Source: Aerococcaceae bacterium zg-1292 (GTDB lineage Bacteria > Bacillota > Bacilli > Lactobacillales > Aerococcaceae). From it: a stretch of DNA of 64,000 nucleotides. The position numbers and the translations under genes were made by a program. This document shows, piece by piece, positions 9,580 to 18,282 of this stretch (the stretch's first letter is position 1; every line of letters begins with the position of its first letter). The notes beneath the pieces were generated by a model that worked only from the letters and a program-made list of their open reading frames with translations, ran no database searches and had not been told where the DNA came from. The stretch covers positions 598,501-662,500 of the forward strand of contig CP065955.1 of NCBI GenBank assembly GCA_016126655.1. The letters run 5' to 3'.

Positions 9580-10454
9580 GAAGAACAATGATGTTCCTTC
9601 CAGGATCAAATGTAGCCATGTTACGCGATGCTGCCTTATATGGTGCAGATTCGATTATGTTTGACTTGGAAGATTCCGTATCGTTAAAAGAAAAAGATTC
9701 AGCCCGTGTTCTTGTTCATTTTGCATTAAAAACATTTGACTATTCCAATGTTGAAACCGTGGTACGTATTAATGCATTAGATGCTGGTGGCGATTTAGAT
9801 GTTGAAGCTGCAGTTTTAGGTGGTGTGAATGTCATCCGTCTACCAAAAACTGAAAATGCGCAAGATATCGTAGATGTTGAAGCAGTGATTACTAAAGTAG
9901 AAGAAGAAAATGGTATTCCTGTTGGTACAACAAAAATGATGGCAGCAATCGAGTCAGCTGAAGGGGTATTAAATGCACGTGAAATCGCTAAAGCAAGTAC
10001 ACGATTGATTGGGATTGCTTTAGGTGCTGAAGATTACGTGACAAATATGAAAACCAGACGTTATCCTGACGGACAAGAGTTATCATTTGCACGTAATATG
10101 ATATTACATGCAGCTCGTGCAGCAGGTATTGCGGCTATTGATACAGTGTACTCTGACGTGAATAATACTGAAGGCTTCCAACGAGAAGTATCCTTAATCA
10201 AACAATTGGGATTTGACGGTAAATCGGTAATTAATCCACGACAAATTCCTTTAGTAAATGAAATTTATACACCGACTGAAAAAGAAATCGACAATGCGAT
10301 TGCAGTCATTCAAAGTATCCGTGAAGCAGAAGCAAAAGGTTCTGGAGTTGTATCGTTGAACGGAAAAATGGTCGACAAACCAATTGTTGAACGTGCTGAA
10401 CGTGTGCTAGCATTAGCAAAAGCAGCCGGAATCATTGAAGAGGGGGACTATTAA
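9567..10454 (+). CDS. citE: Citrate lyase beta subunit (citryl-ACP lyase)
   Basis: Cleaves citryl-ACP to oxaloacetate and acetyl-ACP. 295 residues with the HpcH/HpaI aldolase barrel. Family motifs in order: [22 protein letters not shown] (metal and substrate site), [54 protein letters not shown] and [14 protein letters not shown]. The AAGGAG ribosome-binding site lies inside citD, which it overlaps by 13 bp. Confidence 0.96.
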   Translation: MERLRRTMMFLPGSNVAMLRDAALYGADSIMFDLEDSVSLKEKDSARVLVHFALKTFDYSNVETVVRINALDAGGDLDVEAAVLGGVNVIRLPKTENAQDIVDVEAVITKVEEENGIPVGTTKMMAAIESAEGVLNAREIAKASTRLIGIALGAEDYVTNMKTRRYPDGQELSFARNMILHAARAAGIAAIDTVYSDVNNTEGFQREVSLIKQLGFDGKSVINPRQIPLVNEIYTPTEKEIDNAIAVIQSIREAEAKGSGVVSLNGKMVDKPIVERAERVLALAKAAGIIEEGDY

Positions 10455-10455
10455 G

Positions 10456-11991
10456 ATGGTATTGAATCAATTAGGAAGAGAAATTCCTGATGCGTACTTA
10501 GAAAAAAATGGTGTTTACGCTGGTGAAACCGAAAATATTAAACCATTTACAGAAGCGAACCGTGAAATTAATCCAGTTGTCCCAGGAAAAGGAAAATTAG
10601 TGGAATCTATTCGTGAAGCGATTAAGAAAACTGGCTTAAAAGATGGGATGACGATTTCTTTCCACCACCATTTCCGTGAAGGGGATTATGTGTTAAATAT
10701 GGTCATGGAAGAAATTGCGAATTTAGGGATTAAAAATATTTCAATCGCACCCTCTTCGATTGCTAACGTTCATGAACCGTTAATCGAACATATTAAAAAC
10801 GGTGTGGTAACCAATATTACGTCATCCGGTTTACGTGATAAATTAGGTGCAGCTATCTCATCAGGTATTATGGATAACCCAGTTATTATTCGCTCTCACG
10901 GTGGACGTGCGCGAGCAATTGTTTCTGGTGATGTACATATTGATGTAGCCTTTTTAGGGGCACCAAGTTCAGACGAATATGGTAATGTCAATGGTACAGT
11001 TGGTAAAGCAACTTGTGGTTCATTAGGTTATGCCAAAGTAGACGCAAAATATGCAGACCAGGTAGTGATTATTACCGATACCTTAGTAAATTATCCAAAT
11101 ACACCAATCAGTATTCCACAACATTATGTAGATTATGTCGTTGTTGTTGATGAAATTGGTGACCCAAATGGTATTGCTAAAGGAGCAACCCGTTATACAA
11201 AAAATCCGAAAGAATTATTGATTGCTGAATATGCATCCAAAGTAATTACTCAATCACCATACTTTAAAGAAGGATTTTCATTCCAAACAGGTACGGGTGG
11301 TGCATCATTAGCGGTGACACGTTTCTTACGGGAAGCGATGATTAAAGATGAAGTAAAAGCATCATTTGCATTAGGTGGTATTACGAATGCAATGGTTGAA
11401 TTATTGGAAGAAGGCTTGGTTGATAAAATTCTTGATGTGCAAGACTTTGACCACTATTCTGCTCAATCAATGAGTCGTAACGAAAACCATTATGAAATTG
11501 ATGCCGATATGTATGCTTCACCATTTAACAAAGGTGCAGTTGTCAATATGCTAGATGTATGTATTTTATCAGCATTAGAAGTGGATACAGACTTTAATGT
11601 TAACGTCTTAACAGGTTCAGATGGTGTTATCCGTGGGGCATCTGGTGGACATTCTGATACAGCTTTTGCGGCGAAAATGAGTATGGTCATCGCACCACTG
11701 ATACGTGGTAGAATACCGACAATTGTCGAACAAGTTAATACGGTCATAACACCAGGTACTTCGGTCGATGTTGTGGTGACAGAAGTGGGTATTGCAATTA
11801 ATCCGGCTCGACAAGATTTGGTTGAACACTTTAAAGATATTAAAGTACCAATCTTGACAATGGAAGAATTAAAAGAAAAAGCATATAGTATCGTTGGTAG
11901 ACCAGAACCGATTCAATACGGTGAAAAATTAGTTGCCTTGGTAGAATACCGCGATGGTACAATCATTGATGCGGTTTACAATGTCGACTAA
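10456..11991 (+). CDS. citF: Citrate lyase alpha subunit (citrate:acetyl-ACP transferase)
   Basis: Transfers the ACP thioester from acetate to citrate. 511 residues from the ATG at 10456, which has GAGGGGG upstream. An in-frame TTG at 10435 lies inside citE and would precede that RBS. Typical CitF segments include the N-terminal [57 protein letters not shown] and [14 protein letters not shown]. It follows citE by 1 bp and overlaps citX by 11 bp. Confidence 0.96.
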   Translation: MVLNQLGREIPDAYLEKNGVYAGETENIKPFTEANREINPVVPGKGKLVESIREAIKKTGLKDGMTISFHHHFREGDYVLNMVMEEIANLGIKNISIAPSSIANVHEPLIEHIKNGVVTNITSSGLRDKLGAAISSGIMDNPVIIRSHGGRARAIVSGDVHIDVAFLGAPSSDEYGNVNGTVGKATCGSLGYAKVDAKYADQVVIITDTLVNYPNTPISIPQHYVDYVVVVDEIGDPNGIAKGATRYTKNPKELLIAEYASKVITQSPYFKEGFSFQTGTGGASLAVTRFLREAMIKDEVKASFALGGITNAMVELLEEGLVDKILDVQDFDHYSAQSMSRNENHYEIDADMYASPFNKGAVVNMLDVCILSALEVDTDFNVNVLTGSDGVIRGASGGHSDTAFAAKMSMVIAPLIRGRIPTIVEQVNTVITPGTSVDVVVTEVGIAINPARQDLVEHFKDIKVPILTMEELKEKAYSIVGRPEPIQYGEKLVALVEYRDGTIIDAVYNVD

Positions 11992-12517
11992 TCAAGTATT
12001 TGATGGCCCCGTTGTCTCACTATTAAAGATGTTGGAGGCGAGAGAAAAAAGGCAAGTAGTTCAACAACAATTGATAACAAAGTATCCTAACGATACTTTG
12101 TTATCAATTACATTGAATATCCCAGGTGAGATTAAAAATTCAATTTCCTTAGAAAAATTTTTCAATCTGCAGCTAAGTGACTTACAAACTCGTTATAAAG
12201 ATGTTATAATAGAAGAAAGCACTTTCTATGAACATACTGGGAATGAAGCATTTTTAGTTTTACGTATCGATCCAATGCGATTAAAAAGAGAACTGATTGA
12301 GTTTGAAGAGTCTTTGCCTGCTCGACGTATTCTTGATTTAGATGTACTATATTTAAACGAGCAGCAGTTAACAATTGTCAGCCGAAGAGATTATCATCTA
12401 CCACCTCGTCGTTGTCTCGTGTGTGAACGCGATGCGAAAGTGTGTGGACGAGAACGTAAACATCCAGTTGAGGAGATTCAACAAAAAATAGCAGCATTAA
12501 TATGTTCATCAACGTAA
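11981..12517 (+). CDS. citX: Apo-citrate lyase phosphoribosyl-dephospho-CoA transferase
   Basis: Attaches the prosthetic group made by CitG to the serine of CitD. 178 residues from the ATG at 11981; a longer in-frame start at 11954 lies deeper in citF, and neither has a strong RBS. The family core is [11 protein letters not shown] (usual pattern GRLxDLDV, here with I in place of W), then [22 protein letters not shown], whose cysteine-rich end is typical of CitX. It is encoded between the lyase genes and the citrate carrier. Confidence 0.88.
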   Translation: MSTNQVFDGPVVSLLKMLEAREKRQVVQQQLITKYPNDTLLSITLNIPGEIKNSISLEKFFNLQLSDLQTRYKDVIIEESTFYEHTGNEAFLVLRIDPMRLKRELIEFEESLPARRILDLDVLYLNEQQLTIVSRRDYHLPPRRCLVCERDAKVCGRERKHPVEEIQQKIAALICSST

Positions 12518-12542
12518 TGTAAAAAAATAAAAGAGGTGTAAA

Positions 12543-13835
12543 ATGAAAGAATTAAAATTTTTTGGTTTAAAAGTACCAATCTTCGCAATTATTTCAATTA
12601 TTGTATTAGCGACAATGTATATGGGTATTTTATCTAAAGATTTAGCCGGTGGTATTGCCATCATGTTAGTCATTGGTATTATTTTCAATGAGATTGGTGA
12701 ACGTATTCCAATTTGGAACACCTATGTTGGTGGTGGACTTGTTTTAGCATTTATTGGGACTGCATTTTTAGTACAGTTTAAACTTATTCCAACAGAATAT
12801 GTAGAATTAATGGATCAAGTAACAAGCAAACCAATGGGGATGTTAAACTTCTTTATCATCGCCTTAATCACCGGGTCAATTTTAGGTCTTAACCGTAAAT
12901 TAATGCTTAAATCATTCTCTGGATATATTCCAGCAATTTTAGGTGGTTTATTAGGTGCCGGTGTATTCGGTGTAGTAGCAGGATTACTATTCGGCGTTTC
13001 TCCAGCGGATACTATTTTAAAATACGTTTTACCTGTAATGGGTGGGGGTAATGGTGCTGGTGCGGTACCTTTATCACAAATTTATGAACGTGTTACAGGA
13101 GATGCAGCAGCGAACTACTATGGTTTTGCGATTGCTATCTTAACCATTGCGAACATCTTTGCGATTATCGCAGGGGGTGTCTTAAATGCGATTGGTGAGA
13201 AAAAACCATCATGGACTGGTGACAAAAACTCATTAATCATCAGTGATGACGAAATTGTTGTTGAAAAAGAAACATTTAAAGTTGGTATTAAAGATTACGC
13301 AGGAGCTGTCTTATTAGGTTTGGCATTCTACCAAGCAGGACGTTTATTATCAGAATTCTGGGATGCGTATATCTTACCTTCAGTACCAATTCACTCATTT
13401 GCTTTTATGATTATTTTAGTTGCATTAGCAAATGGACTGGGTGTGATTCCAGGTAGCTTAAGAATGGCTGCAAAAGAAGTACAAACATTCTTTACAAAAA
13501 ACTTAGTATTAGTTATTATGGTTGGTGTAGGGGTTTCTACCGACTTAAATGAATTATGGGCTGCAATTACATTAGGTAATGTCGTAATTGCTTTAGCAAT
13601 TGTTGTAGGTTGTATCATTGGTTCAGCACTTGTTGGACGTTTAGTTGGATTCTATCCAGTAGATACAGCTGTAACAGCAGGATTATGTATGGCAAACCGT
13701 GGTGGTTCAGGAGACTTAGCCGTTTTAGGTGCTGCCGATCGTATGGGATTAATTTCATACGCTCAATTATCTTCACGTCTTGGTGGAGGTATGGTATTAG
13801 TTATTGCTTCAATTTTATTTGGATTTTTCTTCTAA
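12543..13835 (+). CDS. citP: 2-hydroxycarboxylate transporter (citrate carrier, CitP/CitS type)
   Basis: Imports citrate, either by Na+ or H+ symport or by exchange. The 430-residue polytopic membrane protein has the two inverted 2HCT halves. Each carries a GG-containing reentrant loop: VMGGGNGAGAVPLSQIY (about residue 170) and ANRGGSGDLAVLGAADRM (about 385). A conserved SSRLGGG near the C-terminus holds the substrate-binding arginine of the family. RBS AGAGGTG precedes the ATG. Whether it is Na+-coupled like CitS or an exchanger like CitP cannot be told by eye. The Na+-pumping decarboxylase downstream makes Na+ coupling plausible. Confidence 0.9.
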   Translation: MKELKFFGLKVPIFAIISIIVLATMYMGILSKDLAGGIAIMLVIGIIFNEIGERIPIWNTYVGGGLVLAFIGTAFLVQFKLIPTEYVELMDQVTSKPMGMLNFFIIALITGSILGLNRKLMLKSFSGYIPAILGGLLGAGVFGVVAGLLFGVSPADTILKYVLPVMGGGNGAGAVPLSQIYERVTGDAAANYYGFAIAILTIANIFAIIAGGVLNAIGEKKPSWTGDKNSLIISDDEIVVEKETFKVGIKDYAGAVLLGLAFYQAGRLLSEFWDAYILPSVPIHSFAFMIILVALANGLGVIPGSLRMAAKEVQTFFTKNLVLVIMVGVGVSTDLNELWAAITLGNVVIALAIVVGCIIGSALVGRLVGFYPVDTAVTAGLCMANRGGSGDLAVLGAADRMGLISYAQLSSRLGGGMVLVIASILFGFFF

Positions 13836-13893
13836 AATAGGACTGTAAACAAATAAGAAATCGTTGAAAGCATTACGAATGATGAACGACTAG

Positions 13894-13929
13894 CGCCGGT
13901 GCTTTATAACGAATGCACTGGCGTTTTTT
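13894..13929 (+). terminator. Terminator after citP
   Basis: CGCCGGTGC (13894-13902) pairs with GCACTGGCG (13915-13923, one G-U), followed by six T's. It ends the citDEFX-citP unit, so the oad genes need read-through or a promoter in the repeat-filled gap that follows. Confidence 0.85.
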
Positions 13930-13937
13930 GTAAATTT

Positions 13938-14456
13938 ATAAACAAATAATGTGAGCGTGGGTGATATGCCTTGAGCCGCCGGAAAAAGGATGTGAGTAAG
14001 GAAGGTTTGGTTTGAGGCACTGGAACTCATAATGTGAGTGAGGTTGCTGGCTTGCGTTGATGGCGGAAGTTGCAGACATGCGGGTAACGCATACGGGAGA
14101 CTTTTGAAGTAAATGTCAAGGAAATTTGAGCAAGCCGGAATAAAAAAACGGCGTGCGTGCAGCACACAAAGGGATATTCTGAAGTGAATGTCGAGACATC
14201 CCCAAGCGAACTGAATAAAAAAGGTGTGAGTGAGGGTGTAATGCCTCGAAGCACTGGAAGAAGTTACCGGCGTGCGAGTAACGCACAGAGGTGACTTCTG
14301 AAGTGGACGTCGAGGCAGCCTGAACGAACTAGAATAAAAAAAGGTGTGAGTGAGGGTGTAATGCCTCGAAGCACTGGAAGAAGTTACCGGCGTGCGAGTA
14401 ACGCACAGAGGTGACTTCTGAAGTGGATGTCGAGGCAGCCCGAACGAACCGGAATA
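13938..14456 (+). repeat. Cluster of SD-linked hairpin elements before oadA (locus 2)
   Basis: About four tandem copies. The last two (14223-14342 and 14343-14456) are nearly identical with an exact 120-bp period; the first half is decayed. In the two good copies the 5' arm TGCCTCGA pairs with 3' arm TCGAGGCA. A second stem is GAAGTTACC with GGTGACTTC, and the apical hairpin is GTGCG-AGTAA-CGCAC. The last copy ends in CCGGAATA, immediately before the AGGAGG of oadA. I see no clear sigma-A promoter in this gap. Confidence 0.88.
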
Positions 14457-14469
14457 AGGAGGCAAAATA

Positions 14470-15855
14470 ATGGAAAGTAAGCACACAGTAGGGATAACAG
14501 AAACGGTTTTACGTGATGCCCATCAAAGTTTAATGGCTACACGGATGCCATTTTCTGACATGGAACCTATTTTACCGGTGCTGGATCAAGTAGGCTATGC
14601 GTCATTAGAATGTTGGGGTGGTGCGACTTTTGATGCGTGTATTCGATTTCTTAATGAAAATCCATGGGAGCGCTTAAGAAAAATAAAAAGACTAGCACCA
14701 AACACACCATTGCAAATGTTACTGCGGGGTCAAAACTTACTTGGTTATCGTCACTATGCAGACGATGTAGTAGAAAAATTTGTTGAAAAAGCAGCCATTA
14801 ATGGGATTGATATTTTCCGTATTTTCGATGCTTTAAATGATTTTAGAAATCTTCAAAAATCAATTGAAATGGTAAAAAAATTCGGTAAAGAAGCACAAGT
14901 GGCAATTGCTTATACAACAAGTCCTATTCATACCGTGGAATATTATGTTGAATTAGCAAAAGAAATTCAAGCAATTGGCGCAGACAGTATTTGTGTTAAG
15001 GATATGGCAGGGGTACTAACACCTGGTGACGGTTATCGATTAGTTAAGGCGATAAAAGAACAGGTTACTATTCCAGTGATTGTCCACACGCATGCTACGA
15101 GTGGCTTATCACAAATTACCTTGCAAAAAGTCGTAGAAGCTGGTGCTGACCGAGTAGATACAGCGATTTCGCCATTGGGTGAGGGAACGAGTCAACCGGC
15201 TACTGAATCATTGATGATTAGTTTGGAAGAAGCGGGTTATTCAACAGGATTAAACAAAGAAAAGTTAGAAGAAGTTGCGAATTACTTTAGAGGATTACGT
15301 GATAAATACTTACAAAGTGGCATGATTGACCCTAAAATGTTAATGGCTGACCCACGTGCCTTAATCTATCAAGTTCCTGGTGGTATGTTATCAAATATGT
15401 ACTCACAATTGAAACAAGCTGGGTTTGAATCTAAATACGAAGAAGTACTTGCAGAAGTGCCAAGAGTGCGAAAAGATTTAGGCTATCCACCACTTGTAAC
15501 ACCGATGAGCCAAATGGTCGGAACGCAAGCAACAATGAATGTGATTACTGGCGAACGTTATAAAATGGTGTCGAACGAAGTGAAAAATTATTTGGTAGGT
15601 AAATATGGTAAGTCGCCGGTACCGGTAGATGATGCCTTTAGACGAAATATCGTTGGTGACGCAACAGTCATTCATCACCGACCAGCGGATGATTTAGCGG
15701 CTGAATTTGATCAATTGACCGAAGAAATTGGCGAATTGTCTAAAAATGATGAGGATACATTAATCTATGCACTGTTTCCAGAAGTAGGGAAAAACTTCTT
15801 GAAAAATTACTATCAGCCCGAACCAGAAGTTGTAAGAATTAAAGCATATTTATAA
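14470..15855 (+). CDS. oadA: Oxaloacetate decarboxylase alpha subunit (carboxyltransferase)
   Basis: Transfers the carboxyl group of oxaloacetate to biotin on the carrier subunit, leaving pyruvate. 461 residues. TIM-barrel carboxyltransferase motifs: ETVLRDAHQSLMATRM at the N-terminus, ECWGGATFDACIRFL, MLLRGQNLLGY, FRIFDALND, the metal site VKDMAGVLTP and VHTHATSGL, and YQVPGGMLSNM. The protein stops before any biotin domain, which is a separate gene downstream, as in the enterococcal OadA/OadD split. RBS AGGAGG directly follows the last hairpin element. Confidence 0.96.
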   Translation: MESKHTVGITETVLRDAHQSLMATRMPFSDMEPILPVLDQVGYASLECWGGATFDACIRFLNENPWERLRKIKRLAPNTPLQMLLRGQNLLGYRHYADDVVEKFVEKAAINGIDIFRIFDALNDFRNLQKSIEMVKKFGKEAQVAIAYTTSPIHTVEYYVELAKEIQAIGADSICVKDMAGVLTPGDGYRLVKAIKEQVTIPVIVHTHATSGLSQITLQKVVEAGADRVDTAISPLGEGTSQPATESLMISLEEAGYSTGLNKEKLEEVANYFRGLRDKYLQSGMIDPKMLMADPRALIYQVPGGMLSNMYSQLKQAGFESKYEEVLAEVPRVRKDLGYPPLVTPMSQMVGTQATMNVITGERYKMVSNEVKNYLVGKYGKSPVPVDDAFRRNIVGDATVIHHRPADDLAAEFDQLTEEIGELSKNDEDTLIYALFPEVGKNFLKNYYQPEPEVVRIKAYL

Positions 15856-15870
15856 GAGAGGAGAAGTTGT

Positions 15871-16182
15871 GTGGGGTATTCAATTATTGACATCATTAAT
15901 TTGACCTTTTCAGCTATTACGATTGTTTTCATCGTTTTAACAGCGATTATGTTTTCAATTAAATTAGTTGGTCAAATTGTTGAAAAATTTGAGCAGCAAA
16001 CGGTATCTGAGTCCAGTGCCGCAAACATGAGTGCACCGGTCAGTGTACCTAAAGAAAAAACATTAAAAGAAATGTTTGATGAGGATTCTTATGCTCAAGT
16101 AGCGGCCTTAGTAGCGCTAACTCAAGCGAGTGAGGATGAGCAAGATAAACGCTTTGAAGTAGCATCAATTGTAAAAAAATAA
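15871..16182 (+). CDS. oadG: Oxaloacetate decarboxylase gamma-type small membrane subunit
   Basis: Small membrane subunit that links the carboxyltransferase to the Na+-pumping beta subunit. 103 residues: one N-terminal transmembrane helix (NLTFSAITIVFIVLTAIMFS, about 11-30), a charged linker, and a short conserved tail of OadG type (DKRFEVASIVKK). The GTG start at 15871 has a strong GAGAGGAG upstream. It sits in the usual place between oadA and the biotin carrier. In the enterococcal nomenclature it would be OadH. Sequence conservation in this family is low, so the call leans partly on context. Confidence 0.78.
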   Translation: MGYSIIDIINLTFSAITIVFIVLTAIMFSIKLVGQIVEKFEQQTVSESSAANMSAPVSVPKEKTLKEMFDEDSYAQVAALVALTQASEDEQDKRFEVASIVKK

Positions 16183-16201
16183 CATAAAGGTGAGGTATAA
16201 T

Positions 16202-16561
16202 ATGAAACGATATGAAGTAACCGTTAACGGACAAGTTTATGAAGTGAGTTTAAGAGAATTACAAGACAATGAAACAGTCACTACGACTGCGCCAGCTCAA
16301 CCAGCACCACCTGCTGCTACACCCGCTGCGCCTGCACCTGTCACTGGTGAAGGATTAAGTGTTAAAGCACCAATGGGTGGCGTGATTATGTCAGTTAAAG
16401 TTAAAGAAAATCAATCAGTTAAAGCAGGCGATACATTATTCATTTTAGAAGCGATGAAAATGGAAAATGAAATCAAAGCACCTCAAGATGGTGTTGTAAA
16501 ATCAATCTTAGTTAGTGAATCACAACAAGTAGAAACAAACCAAGAATTAGTGATTATTTAG
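16202..16561 (+). CDS. oadD: Biotin carboxyl carrier subunit of oxaloacetate decarboxylase
   Basis: Carries the carboxyl group as carboxybiotin from OadA to the membrane pump. 119 residues: a short N-terminal segment (MKRYEVTVNGQVYEVSLREL), a flexible Ala/Pro linker (about residues 35-55), and a C-terminal biotinyl domain. The biotinylation motif EAMKMENE has the acceptor lysine between two methionines. I start at the ATG at 16202, with AAAGGTGAGG upstream; a GTG at 16190 falls inside that RBS. A biotin ligase gene is not in the window. Confidence 0.94.
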   Translation: MKRYEVTVNGQVYEVSLRELQDNETVTTTAPAQPAPPAATPAAPAPVTGEGLSVKAPMGGVIMSVKVKENQSVKAGDTLFILEAMKMENEIKAPQDGVVKSILVSESQQVETNQELVII

Positions 16562-16571
16562 GAGGTCTACT

Positions 16572-17702
16572 ATGTTTGAGATTATTGGAGAACTCATTGC
16601 TAATTCAGGATTTGGCGCAATGACAGTGCAAAACTTTATTATGATTGCTCTATCATGCTTCTTCTTGTACTTAGGAATTAAAAAACAATATGAGCCTTAC
16701 TTGATGGTGCCGATTGCTTTTGGTATGTTGTTAGCGAACTTACCGATTTCAGGCGTAATGGATCCGTCAAATGGAACTGACCCAGGCGGCTTGTTGTATT
16801 ACTTATATCAAGGAACAAAATTAGGTATTTATCCACCACTTATTTTCTTATGTTTAGGTATAGCAACTGACTTTGGACCACTGATTGCTAATCCGATTAC
16901 GTTATTATTAGGTGGCGCGGCTCAAGCTGGTATCTTTGCCGCTTTCTTCTTAGCAATTTTATGTGGATTGTCACCAGAGGAAGCAGCATCAATTGGTATT
17001 ATCGGTGGAGCAGACGGACCTACCGCTATCTTTACAACAACGCGTTTGGCTCCGCATTTATTATCTGCGATTGCTGTAGCAGCGTACTCATATATGGCGC
17101 TTGTGCCAGTTATTCAGCCACCAATTATTCGTGCATTGACGACAAAAACAGAGCGTCAAGTGGTAATGAAAGAGCAACGGAAAGTGTCACAAGTGGAAAA
17201 AATTATTTTCCCGATTGTTGTAACGATATTAGTCAGCTTAATCGTACCAAGTGCAACAACATTAGTTGGTATGTTAATGTTAGGTAATTTATTACGCGAA
17301 ATTAAATTAGTGCCATTATTAACAACTGCATTGTCAAACTCAATGATGTATATTGTGACAATTTTACTAGGAACTACTGTTGGTGCTACTGCGAAAGGTG
17401 AAGTTTTCTTATCACCATCTACATTATTAATTATCGCACTTGGTTTAGTGGCCTTTGCGATTGGTACTGCTGCTGGTGTGTTGTTAGGTAAAGTGATGTA
17501 CAAATTGTCAGGTGGTAAAATTAACCCAATGATTGGTGCGGCCGGCGTATCTGCCGTTCCAATGGCTGCACGTGTTGTACAAAGAGAGGGCCAATTAGAA
17601 AACCCATCTAACTTCTTATTAATGCACGCAATGGGACCAAATGTAGCTGGTGTTATCGGTTCAGCGGTAGCAGCAGGTGTGTTATTAGCGATGTTTGGAT
17701 AA
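16572..17702 (+). CDS. oadB: Oxaloacetate decarboxylase beta subunit (Na+ pump)
   Basis: Decarboxylates carboxybiotin and exports Na+, converting citrate fermentation into a sodium gradient. The 376-residue polytopic membrane protein has the OadB/MmdB/GcdB signatures: the Na+-site region IGIIGGADGPTAIF (about residue 137), LCLGIATDFGPLIANP, and the C-terminal GAAGVSAVPMAARVVQ and MHAMGPNVAGVIGSAVAAG. RBS AGGAGG precedes the ATG. It is the last gene of the unit. Confidence 0.96.
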   Translation: MFEIIGELIANSGFGAMTVQNFIMIALSCFFLYLGIKKQYEPYLMVPIAFGMLLANLPISGVMDPSNGTDPGGLLYYLYQGTKLGIYPPLIFLCLGIATDFGPLIANPITLLLGGAAQAGIFAAFFLAILCGLSPEEAASIGIIGGADGPTAIFTTTRLAPHLLSAIAVAAYSYMALVPVIQPPIIRALTTKTERQVVMKEQRKVSQVEKIIFPIVVTILVSLIVPSATTLVGMLMLGNLLREIKLVPLLTTALSNSMMYIVTILLGTTVGATAKGEVFLSPSTLLIIALGLVAFAIGTAAGVLLGKVMYKLSGGKINPMIGAAGVSAVPMAARVVQREGQLENPSNFLLMHAMGPNVAGVIGSAVAAGVLLAMFG

Positions 17703-17762
17703 AAATTGAATATTATCTGTTGTTATATTCGTGTGGACGCATGAGTTGATGGCAGGAAAGAG

Positions 17763-17794
17763 CACTTGAACTTTAGGGTTCAGGTGTTTTTTTT
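17763..17794 (+). terminator. Terminator after oadB
   Basis: CACTTGAAC (17763-17771) pairs with GTTCAGGTG (17778-17786) around a 6-nt loop, followed by eight T's. Confidence 0.88.
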
Positions 17795-18209
17795 GGGTTG
17801 TGTAGAGGGAGAATTGTGGATGATAGATATTTTGTAAGCGTTTAGGTTACTCAGGTAGGTGTCCAATAGCCAAGTATCTATCATCCGCCTAATAGTCCTT
17901 TATACTAGGTAAGCATCCAAAAACCAAGCATCTTCCCACTGACCAAATAACCTATTATACTAGCAGTATCACTATTTAGTAGGAAATCCAATGAAAGAAT
18001 AATAAGTGATTGTCTCAATCAAGCACCATCCGCAACTAGTGCAACATAATAATTATGACAATTAAAGGATTGAATATAAGTGTCTGAAATACCTTGATTT
18101 GGATGTATATTGAACATATTACAGAAGCATCAGATATGGGCATATAACAGTTTTTTTTGTTCAACCAATTTTGAAATTATTTTAACCAACTATGAAACCC
18201 CTATTAATT
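17795..18209. other. Non-coding gap before the GH3 genes
   Basis: About 415 bp of AT-rich DNA. No open frame with a ribosome-binding site, no RNA gene and no copy of the hairpin family seen. There is a loosely repeated AAGCATC or AAGTATC motif near 17870-17935 (CCAAGTATCTATC, CCAAGCATCTTCC), of unknown meaning. Confidence 0.4.
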
Positions 18210-18238
18210 ATGACAACGGTGTCAAGTATAGTTAAATT
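18210..18238 (+). promoter_or_regulatory. Probable promoter with internal palindrome for GH3 pair
   Basis: ATGACA (18210-18215), 17-bp spacer, and TAAATT (18233-18238). A small inverted repeat, GACA-ACGG-TGTC (18212-18223), overlaps the -35 and could be an operator. No regulator gene is adjacent. Confidence 0.4.
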
Positions 18239-18282
18239 ATCAATAAAAGTGCTTTCTTATGAAAGTTAAAGGAGGAAAAGGA

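Noticed and set aside
13890..14486. A 198-residue minus-strand open frame before oadA, and similar frames at 32.1-32.6 kb
   Set aside because: They are readings through tandem hairpin elements, with no RBS and no protein-like composition. The DNA is explained by the repeat family.
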